From CAYVQE01 sp964633205 (GTDB taxonomy: Bacteria > Myxococcota > B64-G9): a stretch of DNA of 64,000 bases. The notes under the pieces were generated by a model. That model searched no databases and was not told where the DNA came from. It saw only the letters and a list, made by a program, of their open reading frames with translations. The stretch spans positions 17,451 to 81,450 of the forward strand of contig CAZWFN010000008.1 in the NCBI GenBank assembly GCA_964633205.1, in the 5' to 3' direction. The translations under genes and the position numbers were made by a program. This document shows, one piece after another, positions 53,743 to 62,321 of the stretch (within the stretch, counting starts at the first letter, position 1; every line of letters starts with the position of its first letter).

Positions 53743-53842
53743 NNNNNNNNNNNNNNNNNNNNNNNNNNNNNNNNNNNNNNNNNNNNNNNNNNNNNNNNNN
53801 NNNNNNNNNNNNNNNNNNNNNNNNNNNNNNNNNNNNNNNNNN
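53743..53842. other. Assembly gap of 100 Ns
   Basis: Exactly 100 ambiguous bases, the usual placeholder for a scaffold join of unknown length. The true distance is not known. The gap removes the start and N-terminus of the following gene. Confidence 0.98.
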
Positions 53843-53844
53843 CC

Positions 53845-54588
53845 GACCCCGGCATGGGCCAATTCCGGGCCAACTGCCCGATGGTGGTGGCGGGCACCCG
53901 GGTCGACGCCCGCGACACCGACGCCGGGGTGGCGCTGCGCTTCACCACCGAGCAGGGCGAGGTGGACGACCTGCGCCGGCGCGTCCGCGGCCTGGCGCAG
54001 ATGTACGAGATGCACCGCGGCCGGCACCGGATGACGATGAGGTGGCACCAGCTGGGCGGCCGCGGTTCCGGTCCCGGCCGCATGCATCACGGCCGCGGCA
54101 TGGGCCCCGGCGCCGGCACGGGCCCCGGGGCCGGCCAGGGCCGCGGTGAGGGTCCCGGCGCCGGCATGGGCCCCGGCGCCGGCCAGGGCCGCGGCATGGG
54201 CCCCGGCGCTGGCACCGGCCCCGGCGCCGGCCAGGGCCGCGGTGAGGGTCCCGGCGCCGGCATGGGCCCCGGAGCCGGCCAGGGCCGCGGCATGGGCCCC
54301 GGCGCCGGCATGGGACCCGGAGCCGGCCAGGGCCGCGGCATGGGCCCCGGCGCCGGCATGGGCCCCGGAGCCGGCCGGGGCCAGTGGGGGCCGATGCCGG
54401 CGGTCGAGGCCGAGGTGGAGCCGATCGACGGCGGCGCCCGGCTCGAGCTCGAGCTCGAGAGCGGCGACCAGGACGCCGTCGCCCGCCTGCGCCGCCACGC
54501 CCGCTGGCACCAGCAGCGCATGCAGTCCGGCCAGTGCTGGCGCTGGAGCGACCAGCAGGCGCCGGATGAGCAGCAGCCGCAGGACTGA
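53845..54588 (+). CDS. Gly-rich repeat protein, N-terminus lost in the gap
   Basis: Partial, 247 residues visible. The start probably lies just after GGGAGGAAAAG at 53731-53742, inside the gap. The first ~60 residues (CPMVVAGTRV, VALRFTTEQGEVDDLRRRV) form a compact domain whose pattern is seen in small secreted deltaproteobacterial proteins. Six 16-residue repeats of the type GPGAGMGPGAGQGRGM follow, then a second copy-like domain (VEAEVEPIDGGARLELELESGDQDAVARLRRH). The two flanking domains look alike, so the repeats may be a flexible linker. The SHOCT gene upstream is probably co-transcribed. Confidence 0.7.
   Translation, partial: DPGMGQFRANCPMVVAGTRVDARDTDAGVALRFTTEQGEVDDLRRRVRGLAQMYEMHRGRHRMTMRWHQLGGRGSGPGRMHHGRGMGPGAGTGPGAGQGRGEGPGAGMGPGAGQGRGMGPGAGTGPGAGQGRGEGPGAGMGPGAGQGRGMGPGAGMGPGAGQGRGMGPGAGMGPGAGRGQWGPMPAVEAEVEPIDGGARLELELESGDQDAVARLRRHARWHQQRMQSGQCWRWSDQQAPDEQQPQD
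54103..54390 (+). repeat. Six 48-bp coding repeats
   Basis: Tandem in-frame 48-bp units encoding GPGAG(M/T)GPGAGQGRG(M/E), all near-identical. Copy number may be under-counted by short-read assembly, given the scaffold gap only 260 bp away. Confidence 0.9.
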
Positions 54589-54832
54589 CGCCGGTTGACA
54601 CTGGCCCGGCAGCACCGGCCAGCCCCAGCCAGATCGCACCCACCGAGAACCGCCGCACCCGGATCCGCATCCACCCGCCTCCACCGGCGATGTCGCCGAA
54701 CAGGCCGCGAGCCATTGATTCCCGGCACAAACCGAGATCCGATGAACACCCCCGGACCGACCGGCATCCCCGCCTGATTCGAGCAAGCGACCGCGGACAC
54801 GGCCGTGTCGCACCGTTGGCGCGCCTTTGGCG

Positions 54833-54861
54833 TTGACTTGTGGACAATCGGGGTTTAGAAA
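54833..54861 (+). promoter_or_regulatory. Promoter candidate of the OB-fold lipoprotein operon
   Basis: TTGACT (54833-54838) and TAGAAA (54856-54861) are 17 bp apart; both match consensus at four or five positions. A weaker -24/-12-like site (TGGCGCG-CCTT-TGGCG, 54817-54832) overlaps its upstream edge. Confidence 0.45.
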
Positions 54862-54879
54862 TGAAGTCTCTGCAAGCGA

Positions 54880-54897
54880 AGCGGGCTCCGCCCCGCT
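54880..54897 (+). promoter_or_regulatory. Leader hairpin next to the ribosome site, followed by five Ts
   Basis: AGCGGG (54880-54885) pairs with CCCGCT (54892-54897). GGAGGTCTTTTT and the ATG at 54911 follow at once. The arrangement resembles a small terminator fused to a ribosome binding site, so it could attenuate or gate translation. Confidence 0.35.
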
Positions 54898-54910
54898 CGG
54901 AGGTCTTTTT

Positions 54911-57900
54911 ATGAGAAAATTCAAAGTATTGAGTGTTCTGGCGGCCATGGCCCTGCTGGCCGGCGGCTGTGGCGGCCGTTCGGACAACGGCAACGACGGC
55001 GGCAGCGACGGCGGAAGTACTGACTCTGAGGTTACCATCTACGCCCTTCAGGATGAGAACCATGTCGATCATCCGCAGAAAGTCGGCGATCCCGTCATCG
55101 TTGAGGGCGTCGTGGTTACGACTCCAATGATTTATACAACCAACAAATCTCTGTTTCCGGATGGTTTTTTCGCCCAAGAGCCCGAAGGTGGTCCCTACTC
55201 CGGAGTCTACGTTTACGTCATCGACGGCCAGGTGACCGTACAACCAGGTGATTTGATTGACATTCGGGGTATGTACGCCGAGTACTTCGACAATACCCAG
55301 ATCGAAGCCACCCAGGTAGAGGTGGTCGGCACGGCCGACATCCCGGCGCCGGCCGCGGTGACCACCAGCGCGGTGCGCACCGGCGGACCCGAGGCCGAGC
55401 AGTACGAGGGCGTGTTGGTGCAGCTGGAGCAGGTCGAGGTCACCGCCGCCGATCTGGGCTACGGCGACTTCGGCGTCAGCCCGGCCGGCGGCGGCGAGGA
55501 GCTGATCGTCAGCCCGGACTTCGACATCTACTACGACTTCGAGCCCAGCCTGGGCTTCATCTTCCAGAGCCTGACCGGCGTGATCAACTTCTCCTACGAC
55601 GAGCACCGCTTGCTGCCGCGCGGCTGCGCCGACATCCTGGATGAGCAGGGCGAGCCGGTCTGCGAGCAGAAGCAGTGCCCCAGCGGCGAGATCGAGATCC
55701 AGCGCATCCAGAACCGCGAGCGCGACGACGCGGTGGGCAAGGGCTGCCCGCTGACGGTCGACGGCGTGGTGGTCACCACCCCCATGCTCGAGACCACCGA
55801 CGACTCCGAGGTGCCGGACGGCTTCTGGGTCGAAGAGCCCGGCGGCGGGCCCTGGTCGGGCATCTACGTCTTCGCCCGCGACGTGGCCGAGCCGGTGCAG
55901 GTCAACCCCGGCGACGTGGTCGATCTGCGCGGCAGCTACGACGAGTACTTCGACAACTCGCAGCTCATCGTCAGCTCGGTCACGGTGACCGGAACGGCCG
56001 ATCTACCGCCGGCCGCCACCGTCACCACCGAGCAGGTGCGCACCGGCGGCAGTGAGCAGGAGGCCTACGAGGGCGTGCTGGTGCAGCTGGAGGGCGTCGA
56101 GATCTCCAGCGCCGATCTGGGCCACGGCGACTTCGGCGTCAGCCCGGCCGGCGGCGGTGCCGAGCTCTACGTCAGCCCCGACTTCGACTTCAACTACGAC
56201 TTCGAGCCCACGGCCGGCTTCGCCTTCCAGCGCCTCAGCGGGGTGATGGACTACGGCTACGACGAGGCCCGGCTGCAGCCACGCTCCTGCGACGACCTGA
56301 TCGACAGCGACGGCGAGCCGGCCTGCCGCGAGCTGAGCTGCCCGGACGGGCCGGTGGCCATCGCCCGCATCCAGGATCGCAGCCACCAGCAGGCGGTGGC
56401 CCGCGACTGCGAGGTGACCGTCGAGGGTGTGGTGGTCACCAGCCCGGTCTTCGAGGCCTCGGGCCAGCCGTCGTTCTACGTGGGCGAGGCGGCCGGGGGC
56501 CAGTACAGCGGCATCTTCGTCTGGGCCGACGGCCTGGACGCCACCGGCATAGCCCAGGGCAGCAGCCTGAACATCACCGGCACTTACGCCGAGTACTACG
56601 ACAACAGCCAGATCGTGGCCACCGACCTGACCGTCACCGGCTCGGCCGAGCTGCCGGCGCCGGCCGCGGTCACCCCGGCCGAGATCAACGACGCCGGCCC
56701 GCTGGCCGAGGCCTACGAGGGCGTGCTGGTGCAGGTCACCGACGTGGTCACCACCGAAGCGGTGTTCCCGGGCTCCGACGGCGAAGACCACGGCGATTTT
56801 CTGGTGGCGGCCATGGCCGCGCCGGACGACGAGCTGGTGGTCGGCTGGCAGATGCGCCACGCATTCACCAGCCTCGACGGCCAGGACGATCAGCGCGAAG
56901 CGGGCCAGCGCTTCGACTCCATCACCGGCCTGCTGGATTACTCCTACAGCCACTACCGGCTGCAGCCGCGCACGGTCGACGACCTGGTGCTCAGCCCGCC
57001 CGATCCGGCCGACCCGGACGGCGACGGCTACTGCACCCCGGGCCAGCAGGGCGAGTGCACCGGCGAGGACAACTGCCCGCTGGTGTTCAACCCCGATCAG
57101 ACCGACAGCGACGGCGACGGCGCCGGCGACGCCTGCGACAACTGCCCCGATACGGCCAACGCCGATCAGGCCGACGCCGATGGCGACGGCGTCGGCGACG
57201 CCTGCGACAACTGCCCGGATACGGCCAACGCCGACCAGGCCGACGCCGATGACGACGGGCTGGGCGATGTCTGCGATGCGGACCGCGACGGCGACGGCAT
57301 CGCCCAGGGCGACGGCACCAACCCGTGTACCGGCGGCAACACCACCGACTGCGACGACAACTGCCCGGACGTGCCCAACCCCGATCAGGCCGACGAGGAC
57401 AGCGACGGGGTGGGCGACGCCTGCGAGGCCGGCGAAGGCCACCTGCTGCTCAGCGAGATATGTAACCAGCCATCCGAGGCGGAATTCGTCGAAATCTACA
57501 ACCCCACCGCCAGCACCATCGACCTGTCCGACGTCTACCTGTGGGACGCCACCGCGAACGATACCTACTACTGGCTGGTGGCCAGCCTGGATTCGGTCAA
57601 TCAACACGACTTCGCGCTGCGCTTCCCGGCCGGCGCCAGCATCGCTCCCGGCGCGTACTTGACAATAAGCTTGAACGAAGCCGCCAATTTCGAATCCAGT
57701 CATGGCCAACCACCGGATTTCGCCGGACATGGCGATGGCAGCGGCGCCACCTTGAACATGGAACCGGCCTTCGCAAATGGCCTGGGCAGCTCGGCCGGCC
57801 TGACCAACGCCGGTGAGGTGGTGGTCTTGTTCACCTGGGACGGTGCCAGCGATCTGGTGGCCGACCTGGACTACCTGGTCTGGGGCGACCAGAACGAGGC

Positions 57901-58138
57901 CAGCGACAAGACCGATGTCACAGTGGGCGGCTCGACCTATTTGCCGGACACCCCGGTCGAACAGCAGGACTTCCTTGCCGGTCATGGCAGTGGAGAGTCG
58001 ATGCAGCGCATCGACCCCAGCGAGGGCGCCGAGATCAAGACCGGCGGCAACGGGCTGACCGGCCATGACGAGACCAGCGAGGACGTGTCCAACACCTGGA
58101 CCGTCGCCGCACCCACCCCCGGCGCCGCCGCCCAGTAG
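54911..58138 (+). CDS. Surface lipoprotein with three OB-fold modules, TSP3 repeats and lamin-tail domain
   Basis: 1075 residues. Signal peptide with lipobox AGGC and a Gly/Asp/Ser linker. Three ~220-residue modules start near 40, 260 and 480; each has the nuclease-associated OB-fold pattern (VEGVVVTTP, DGFFAQEP, YSGVYVYV, GDLIDIRG, EYFDNTQI). TSP3 calcium repeats lie at ~700-840, then a lamin-tail domain (LLSEICNQPSEAEFVEIYNP) to the end. OB-fold and lamin-tail modules often accompany extracellular nucleases, but no nuclease motif is seen here. The first module and the lamin-tail part use a noticeably less GC-rich codon set than the middle. The start follows GGAGG. It leads a run of secreted-protein genes. 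Confidence 0.85.
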   Translation: MRKFKVLSVLAAMALLAGGCGGRSDNGNDGGSDGGSTDSEVTIYALQDENHVDHPQKVGDPVIVEGVVVTTPMIYTTNKSLFPDGFFAQEPEGGPYSGVYVYVIDGQVTVQPGDLIDIRGMYAEYFDNTQIEATQVEVVGTADIPAPAAVTTSAVRTGGPEAEQYEGVLVQLEQVEVTAADLGYGDFGVSPAGGGEELIVSPDFDIYYDFEPSLGFIFQSLTGVINFSYDEHRLLPRGCADILDEQGEPVCEQKQCPSGEIEIQRIQNRERDDAVGKGCPLTVDGVVVTTPMLETTDDSEVPDGFWVEEPGGGPWSGIYVFARDVAEPVQVNPGDVVDLRGSYDEYFDNSQLIVSSVTVTGTADLPPAATVTTEQVRTGGSEQEAYEGVLVQLEGVEISSADLGHGDFGVSPAGGGAELYVSPDFDFNYDFEPTAGFAFQRLSGVMDYGYDEARLQPRSCDDLIDSDGEPACRELSCPDGPVAIARIQDRSHQQAVARDCEVTVEGVVVTSPVFEASGQPSFYVGEAAGGQYSGIFVWADGLDATGIAQGSSLNITGTYAEYYDNSQIVATDLTVTGSAELPAPAAVTPAEINDAGPLAEAYEGVLVQVTDVVTTEAVFPGSDGEDHGDFLVAAMAAPDDELVVGWQMRHAFTSLDGQDDQREAGQRFDSITGLLDYSYSHYRLQPRTVDDLVLSPPDPADPDGDGYCTPGQQGECTGEDNCPLVFNPDQTDSDGDGAGDACDNCPDTANADQADADGDGVGDACDNCPDTANADQADADDDGLGDVCDADRDGDGIAQGDGTNPCTGGNTTDCDDNCPDVPNPDQADEDSDGVGDACEAGEGHLLLSEICNQPSEAEFVEIYNPTASTIDLSDVYLWDATANDTYYWLVASLDSVNQHDFALRFPAGASIAPGAYLTISLNEAANFESSHGQPPDFAGHGDGSGATLNMEPAFANGLGSSAGLTNAGEVVVLFTWDGASDLVADLDYLVWGDQNEASDKTDVTVGGSTYLPDTPVEQQDFLAGHGSGESMQRIDPSEGAEIKTGGNGLTGHDETSEDVSNTWTVAAPTPGAAAQ

Positions 58139-58219
58139 CGGTCGCCCGCTGCCGGGCCCGCCGCGGGCGAGCCGGCCCGGCCGCAGCCGCACCCCCCATC
58201 TCGCCCGAGCGAGGACCCC

Positions 58220-60574
58220 ATGCAGTACGCCGAAGGCAAACGAACGATGCTGCGGCCGGCCGCCGCACTGGCCCTGGCGGGCCTGCTGGCCGGCTGCACC
58301 ATCGAGACCGAGCAGCCGCTGATCGAGGGCAGCGTGGTCCATCTGGGCCTGCTGCGCACCTCGGACATCCACTCGCGGCTCTATCCCTACGATCTCAAAC
58401 CCAACACCCACGACCAGGGCGACGGCCTGTTCATCGAGACCGCCCCCTACGGCGGGGTCGAACGCATCGCCGCGCTGATCGAGCGCGAGCGCCGGCGCGG
58501 CGAGCGGGTGCTGTACATGGACTCGGGCGACATTTTCCAGGGCGCCCCGGTGTTCAACTACGGCGACGGCGAGCCCGAGTTCCGCTGGCATTCGACCATC
58601 CGGGCCGACGCGGTGGTGGTCGGCAACCACGAGTTCGACAAGGGCGCGGCCAACCTGGCCACCCAGGCCGACCACTGGATCAACTATCCCTTCCTGGCGG
58701 CCAACTACATCTTCGAGGACTGGAGCGACGAGACCAAGAGCCAGCTCGGCCGGGCGGTCGAGCCCTTCACCATCCTCAACGCCAAGGGGCTCAAGATCGG
58801 CGTCATCGGCATGGGCGACATCGGCTCCATGTACTCGATCAAGCGCGGCGGCAACTCCACCGGCATCACCCCGCTGGAGGCCAACGAGACCGTGCGCGCC
58901 TACGTCGATTTTCTGCACCCGGCGGTGGATCTGATCCTGGTGCTCAGCCACCTGGGCCTGAGCGAAGACCAGGAGCTGACCGACGGCCACGAGTTCTACT
59001 TGACCGCCGACCAGGACGTGGATCACTTCCTGGAGCGCGAGCGCGATGCCTGGCAGCGCATGGAGTGCGAGGAGTGCCAGCCCGGGGTGGTCAAGTACTG
59101 GGTGCCCGGCGTGCGCGGTATCGACATCATCCTGGGCGGCCACCTGCACGTGCTGACCGGCCCGCCCATGGTGCTCGAGGATCCGGCCGGCCGCGAGGTG
59201 CTGCTCGAGCACCCCGGGGCCTTCGCCAAGTTCATGACCCGGCTCGACCTGGCCGTGGCCGTGCCGCGCGAGCACTACCACTGCGACAGCGAGCAGGGCC
59301 TGTGCCTGCCCCAGGATCCCCACTTCTCCAACGCGGTGCCCTGCGACAGCGACGCCGACTGCGCGCCGCACGTGCTGGCGCCCTATGGGGCCGAGGTGAT
59401 CAGCCACCGCCAGACCCTGTTTCCGATCGACACCATCTGGTGTGCCGACCCGCGGCCGGCCGACTCCTACGACGAGTACTTCACCCACGACGTCCAGGCG
59501 CTCAAGCCCCACTGCGCCGTCAAGGGCCACGGGCCCACCCGGCGGCTGCTCGAGCCCTACCGGGTGGACATGGGCTACGACCCGCGCTTCATCCTGACCC
59601 AGATATTCGGCTACGCGCCCAAGACCGTGCTGCGCAAGAACACCGCCTCGGGCGGCGACTCGGCGCTGGGCAACATGACCGCCACCGCCATGATGATCCG
59701 CAAGCGGGTCGAGGCCGAGTTCTGCGTCACCAACACCCTGGGCATCCGCGACAACCTGTACCCGGGCGTGATCGACATGGAGGCGGTGTTCAACTCCTTC
59801 CCCTTCGAGAACACGGTCACCGTGATGTACCTGTCGGGCCACGAGATCCAGGAGATGTTCGACTTCGTCACCGAGCGCTCGGCCGGCCGCGGCTGCCAGT
59901 CGCAGGCCCAGATCGCCGGCTGCTCCTTCGTGATGAACTGCGGCCAGGTCAAGCGCAACGAGGAGCACTACAGCTGCAGCACGGCTGACGACTGCTGCGT
60001 CCACCGGCCCGAGCTGTGCGCCGCCGACTACCAGGGCAACACCCGCTGGCAATGCAACCAGGGCGCCTGCTACGCCCACCCGGCCGAGGACATCCGCATC
60101 GGCGGCGCCCCGCTGAACCTCAACGCCTCTTACAAGATGGCCACCAACGACTACATCGCCGGCGGCGGCTCGGGCTTCGACGTGCTCAGGCGCAACACCA
60201 CCAAGGTCAACACCGGCATCGCCATGCGTGACGCGCTGACCGAGTACCTGCGCCGCTTCCCCTCCTGCGACGAACTGCTCCAGGCCGACCCCAACGAGGT
60301 CGACGCCTTCAGCCTGGGCTTCTGCCTCGACATCCAGACCGAGCAGCAGCAGCGCGACATCCTGGTCAAGGGCAACTGCAGCTGCGGCGACGTGCTCGAC
60401 TTCACCGAGGCGCACTGCGACGACCCCAAACGGGCCGACCACCCGGTCTGCGAGGAGTCGCTGGCGAAATGCTCCAGCATCGGGCCGCCGATCGAGCAGT
60501 TCTGCCGCAACCCCTTGGCCTTCCCCATCGTGGTGGGCGAGCCCGACGGCCGCATCACCCGCAAGGTCAACTGA
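58220..60574 (+). CDS. UshA-like bifunctional metallophosphatase / 5'-nucleotidase lipoprotein
   Basis: 784 residues. Lipoprotein signal peptide with lipobox LAGC. The metallophosphatase domain shows TSDIHSR, DSGDIFQGAP, GNHEFDKG, LSHLG and GGHLHVL, the full set of metal ligands. The C-terminal 5'-nucleotidase domain shows NTLGIR and FPFENTVTVMYLSG and ends with DYIAGGGSGFDVL. An extra Cys-rich insertion (~560-620: CSTADDCC, PELCAADYQG) is unusual for UshA, as is the Cys-rich C-terminus. It should hydrolyse nucleotides outside the cytoplasm. GAGG precedes ATG 58220. It is 81 bp after the OB-fold lipoprotein and 11 bp before the next gene. Confidence 0.92.
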   Translation: MQYAEGKRTMLRPAAALALAGLLAGCTIETEQPLIEGSVVHLGLLRTSDIHSRLYPYDLKPNTHDQGDGLFIETAPYGGVERIAALIERERRRGERVLYMDSGDIFQGAPVFNYGDGEPEFRWHSTIRADAVVVGNHEFDKGAANLATQADHWINYPFLAANYIFEDWSDETKSQLGRAVEPFTILNAKGLKIGVIGMGDIGSMYSIKRGGNSTGITPLEANETVRAYVDFLHPAVDLILVLSHLGLSEDQELTDGHEFYLTADQDVDHFLERERDAWQRMECEECQPGVVKYWVPGVRGIDIILGGHLHVLTGPPMVLEDPAGREVLLEHPGAFAKFMTRLDLAVAVPREHYHCDSEQGLCLPQDPHFSNAVPCDSDADCAPHVLAPYGAEVISHRQTLFPIDTIWCADPRPADSYDEYFTHDVQALKPHCAVKGHGPTRRLLEPYRVDMGYDPRFILTQIFGYAPKTVLRKNTASGGDSALGNMTATAMMIRKRVEAEFCVTNTLGIRDNLYPGVIDMEAVFNSFPFENTVTVMYLSGHEIQEMFDFVTERSAGRGCQSQAQIAGCSFVMNCGQVKRNEEHYSCSTADDCCVHRPELCAADYQGNTRWQCNQGACYAHPAEDIRIGGAPLNLNASYKMATNDYIAGGGSGFDVLRRNTTKVNTGIAMRDALTEYLRRFPSCDELLQADPNEVDAFSLGFCLDIQTEQQQRDILVKGNCSCGDVLDFTEAHCDDPKRADHPVCEESLAKCSSIGPPIEQFCRNPLAFPIVVGEPDGRITRKVN

Positions 60575-60585
60575 GCGAGGCCGCC

Positions 60586-62259
60586 ATGAGACGCACAGCG
60601 AGCAGATGGATCGGAAGCGGTGCCGTGGCCCTGGCCGCCCTGCTGGCCCTGGCCGCCGGCCCCTGCGTGGAAAAGCGCGAGCTGGAGCCGGGGCTGGGCC
60701 ACATCCGGGTGACGCTGACCGACATCGCCGGCGTGACCGGCGGCGACGGCAGCCGCGGCGACCCCTATGACTATCCGGAAGGCGAGGTGACCTTCACCTT
60801 CAACGCCGCCGCCTACGACAAGCAGGGCCTGATCATGGACTGCGCCCCGGGCCACGGCTGCCACGAGGAGACGGCCACGGTGCGGGTCTACCCGGGCCGC
60901 ACCACCAGCTTTCCCACCGAGGGCGAACCCGAGCCCACGGTGCAGTTCAGCGCCGGCCGGGTGGCCGGCGCCAGCTTCAGCGCCCGCAACCTGCACGGCC
61001 GCAGCGCGCTGCTGGTCATCGACCGGCGCCGGGTCGAGGGCGAGCCGGTGCAGGGCGTGCTGCGCCAGATCCCGCAGTACCAGGTGGCCGGCAGCCACGC
61101 GCTGGGCGCCTCGCGCAACGTCTACTTCGACCCGCCCCGGCTGCGCCACATCCAGATCGACGATTACGTACGCAACGAACTCGACATCGACTACTCGGCG
61201 CTGGAGCGGCGCTTCGTCGACATCGACTGCCGCAACGACGAGCCGGCCCCGGGCCTGCCCAGCGACGGCCACGGCAAGCTGGTGGTCACCGGCATCTTCA
61301 ACGAGGGCTTCTACGTCACCGACGTGGCCGACGCCGGCCAGGGCTTCAACCACCTCTACGTCTACAACTACTCCTACCCCGAGGATCTGGCGCTGGGCGA
61401 CCGGCTGGACCGGCTGGTGGGCACCAGCCAGGACTTCTCCGGCGCCACCCAGATCTCCTTCCCGGCCTGGACCCGGGCCATGGACGCCGAGCTGGATCCC
61501 GAGCCCTTCCGGGTCGACGAGCTGGACGCGGTGGTGGAGCCGACCCTGGTCACCAGCGCCATGTGCAGCGAGGGCGGCGGCTCCAGCCAGCACCTGTGCG
61601 GCCACTCCAAGCAGAACTGGACCCTGGAAGCGCTGGAGTCGGCCCGGGTGCGCATCGAGGACGTGCGCACCCCGGACATCTTCGTCGACTGCGACTTCGA
61701 CTCCAACGGCCAGATCACCTTCGTCTACCCCAACCCGGACGAGGAGACCGACTGCCGCGACGACTGCCTGCTGCACGACGGCTCGGGGGTGATCACGGCC
61801 AAGGAGATCGTGGCCCGGCCCGAGGTGCTTCAGGATATCGCCGTTGACGGTATTTGCACAAATGACGCCGAGTGCGCCTCGGGCCAGTGCGGCGGCTACA
61901 CCGACCAGACGGCCGGCGACGGCCTGTGCCGGGTGATCTGCCCCTGGGAAGAGGCCATCGAGGGCATCCAGCCCAACTGCATCCAGATCCGGGTGCCGCC
62001 GCAGTACATCTGCTCCGAGCTGTCGACCATGCGCCAGTTCGGCCAGTGGACGGTGGCGCTGGACGGCGGCGGCGGCCCCTTGGTCAACCTGCTGACCCGC
62101 GAGACCCTGGTCGACTTCGACCCGACCGCGCCCGAGCACCTGGGCATGACCATCGAGCACCTGCAGGGCAACCTGCGCCAGGTGCGCGCGGCCCGGCCGC
62201 GCTGGATGGTGCTGGTCGGCCTGGCTGAAAACGACGTGCCCGCGGGGCTGCGCCCCTGA
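60586..62259 (+). CDS. Secreted OB-fold-like protein of unknown function
   Basis: 557 residues. Signal peptide ending near AAGPC. The N-terminal region (~35-200) is beta-rich. Residues ~230-400 resemble the OB-fold modules of the protein at 54911: VTGIFNEGFYVTDV, HLYVYNYSYPEDLALGDRL, GTSQDFSGATQISFP. A short Cys-rich SDADC-like segment (CTNDAECASGQCGG) follows near 420. No catalytic motif. GCGAGG precedes the ATG, 11 bp after the nucleotidase stop. The shared OB-like pattern supports a common role with that locus, perhaps binding nucleic acid at the surface. Confidence 0.75.
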   Translation: MRRTASRWIGSGAVALAALLALAAGPCVEKRELEPGLGHIRVTLTDIAGVTGGDGSRGDPYDYPEGEVTFTFNAAAYDKQGLIMDCAPGHGCHEETATVRVYPGRTTSFPTEGEPEPTVQFSAGRVAGASFSARNLHGRSALLVIDRRRVEGEPVQGVLRQIPQYQVAGSHALGASRNVYFDPPRLRHIQIDDYVRNELDIDYSALERRFVDIDCRNDEPAPGLPSDGHGKLVVTGIFNEGFYVTDVADAGQGFNHLYVYNYSYPEDLALGDRLDRLVGTSQDFSGATQISFPAWTRAMDAELDPEPFRVDELDAVVEPTLVTSAMCSEGGGSSQHLCGHSKQNWTLEALESARVRIEDVRTPDIFVDCDFDSNGQITFVYPNPDEETDCRDDCLLHDGSGVITAKEIVARPEVLQDIAVDGICTNDAECASGQCGGYTDQTAGDGLCRVICPWEEAIEGIQPNCIQIRVPPQYICSELSTMRQFGQWTVALDGGGGPLVNLLTRETLVDFDPTAPEHLGMTIEHLQGNLRQVRAARPRWMVLVGLAENDVPAGLRP

Positions 62260-62321
62260 TGCGCGCCCACGGCCTGTATCCACGCGAACCGGTTTCATCG
62301 ACAGCGAACGAGAGGAACCCC

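Larger units (their letters stand above)
54589..54910. other. 322-bp intergenic region with promoter and leader hairpin
   Basis: No gene seen. A hairpin CTGGCC...GGCCAG (54601-54622) follows the Gly-rich gene without a U-tract. A promoter candidate (54833-54861) and a hairpin abutting the ribosome site (54880-54897) precede the large lipoprotein gene. Confidence 0.55.

Noticed and set aside
53743..53842. A continuous gene through the N run
   Set aside because: The gap has placeholder length, so joining frames across it is meaningless. The downstream gene is reported as partial.
54817..54832. A -24/-12-like site (TGGCGCG-CCTT-TGGCG)
   Set aside because: Spacing fits, but the -12 half is TGGCG and it overlaps a better sigma70-type promoter. 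Kept only as a remark.
56003..60442. A 1479-residue minus-strand open frame
   Set aside because: Opposite-strand shadow of the OB-fold lipoprotein and nucleotidase genes. Its translation is low-complexity Val/Gly/Ala/His without motifs.
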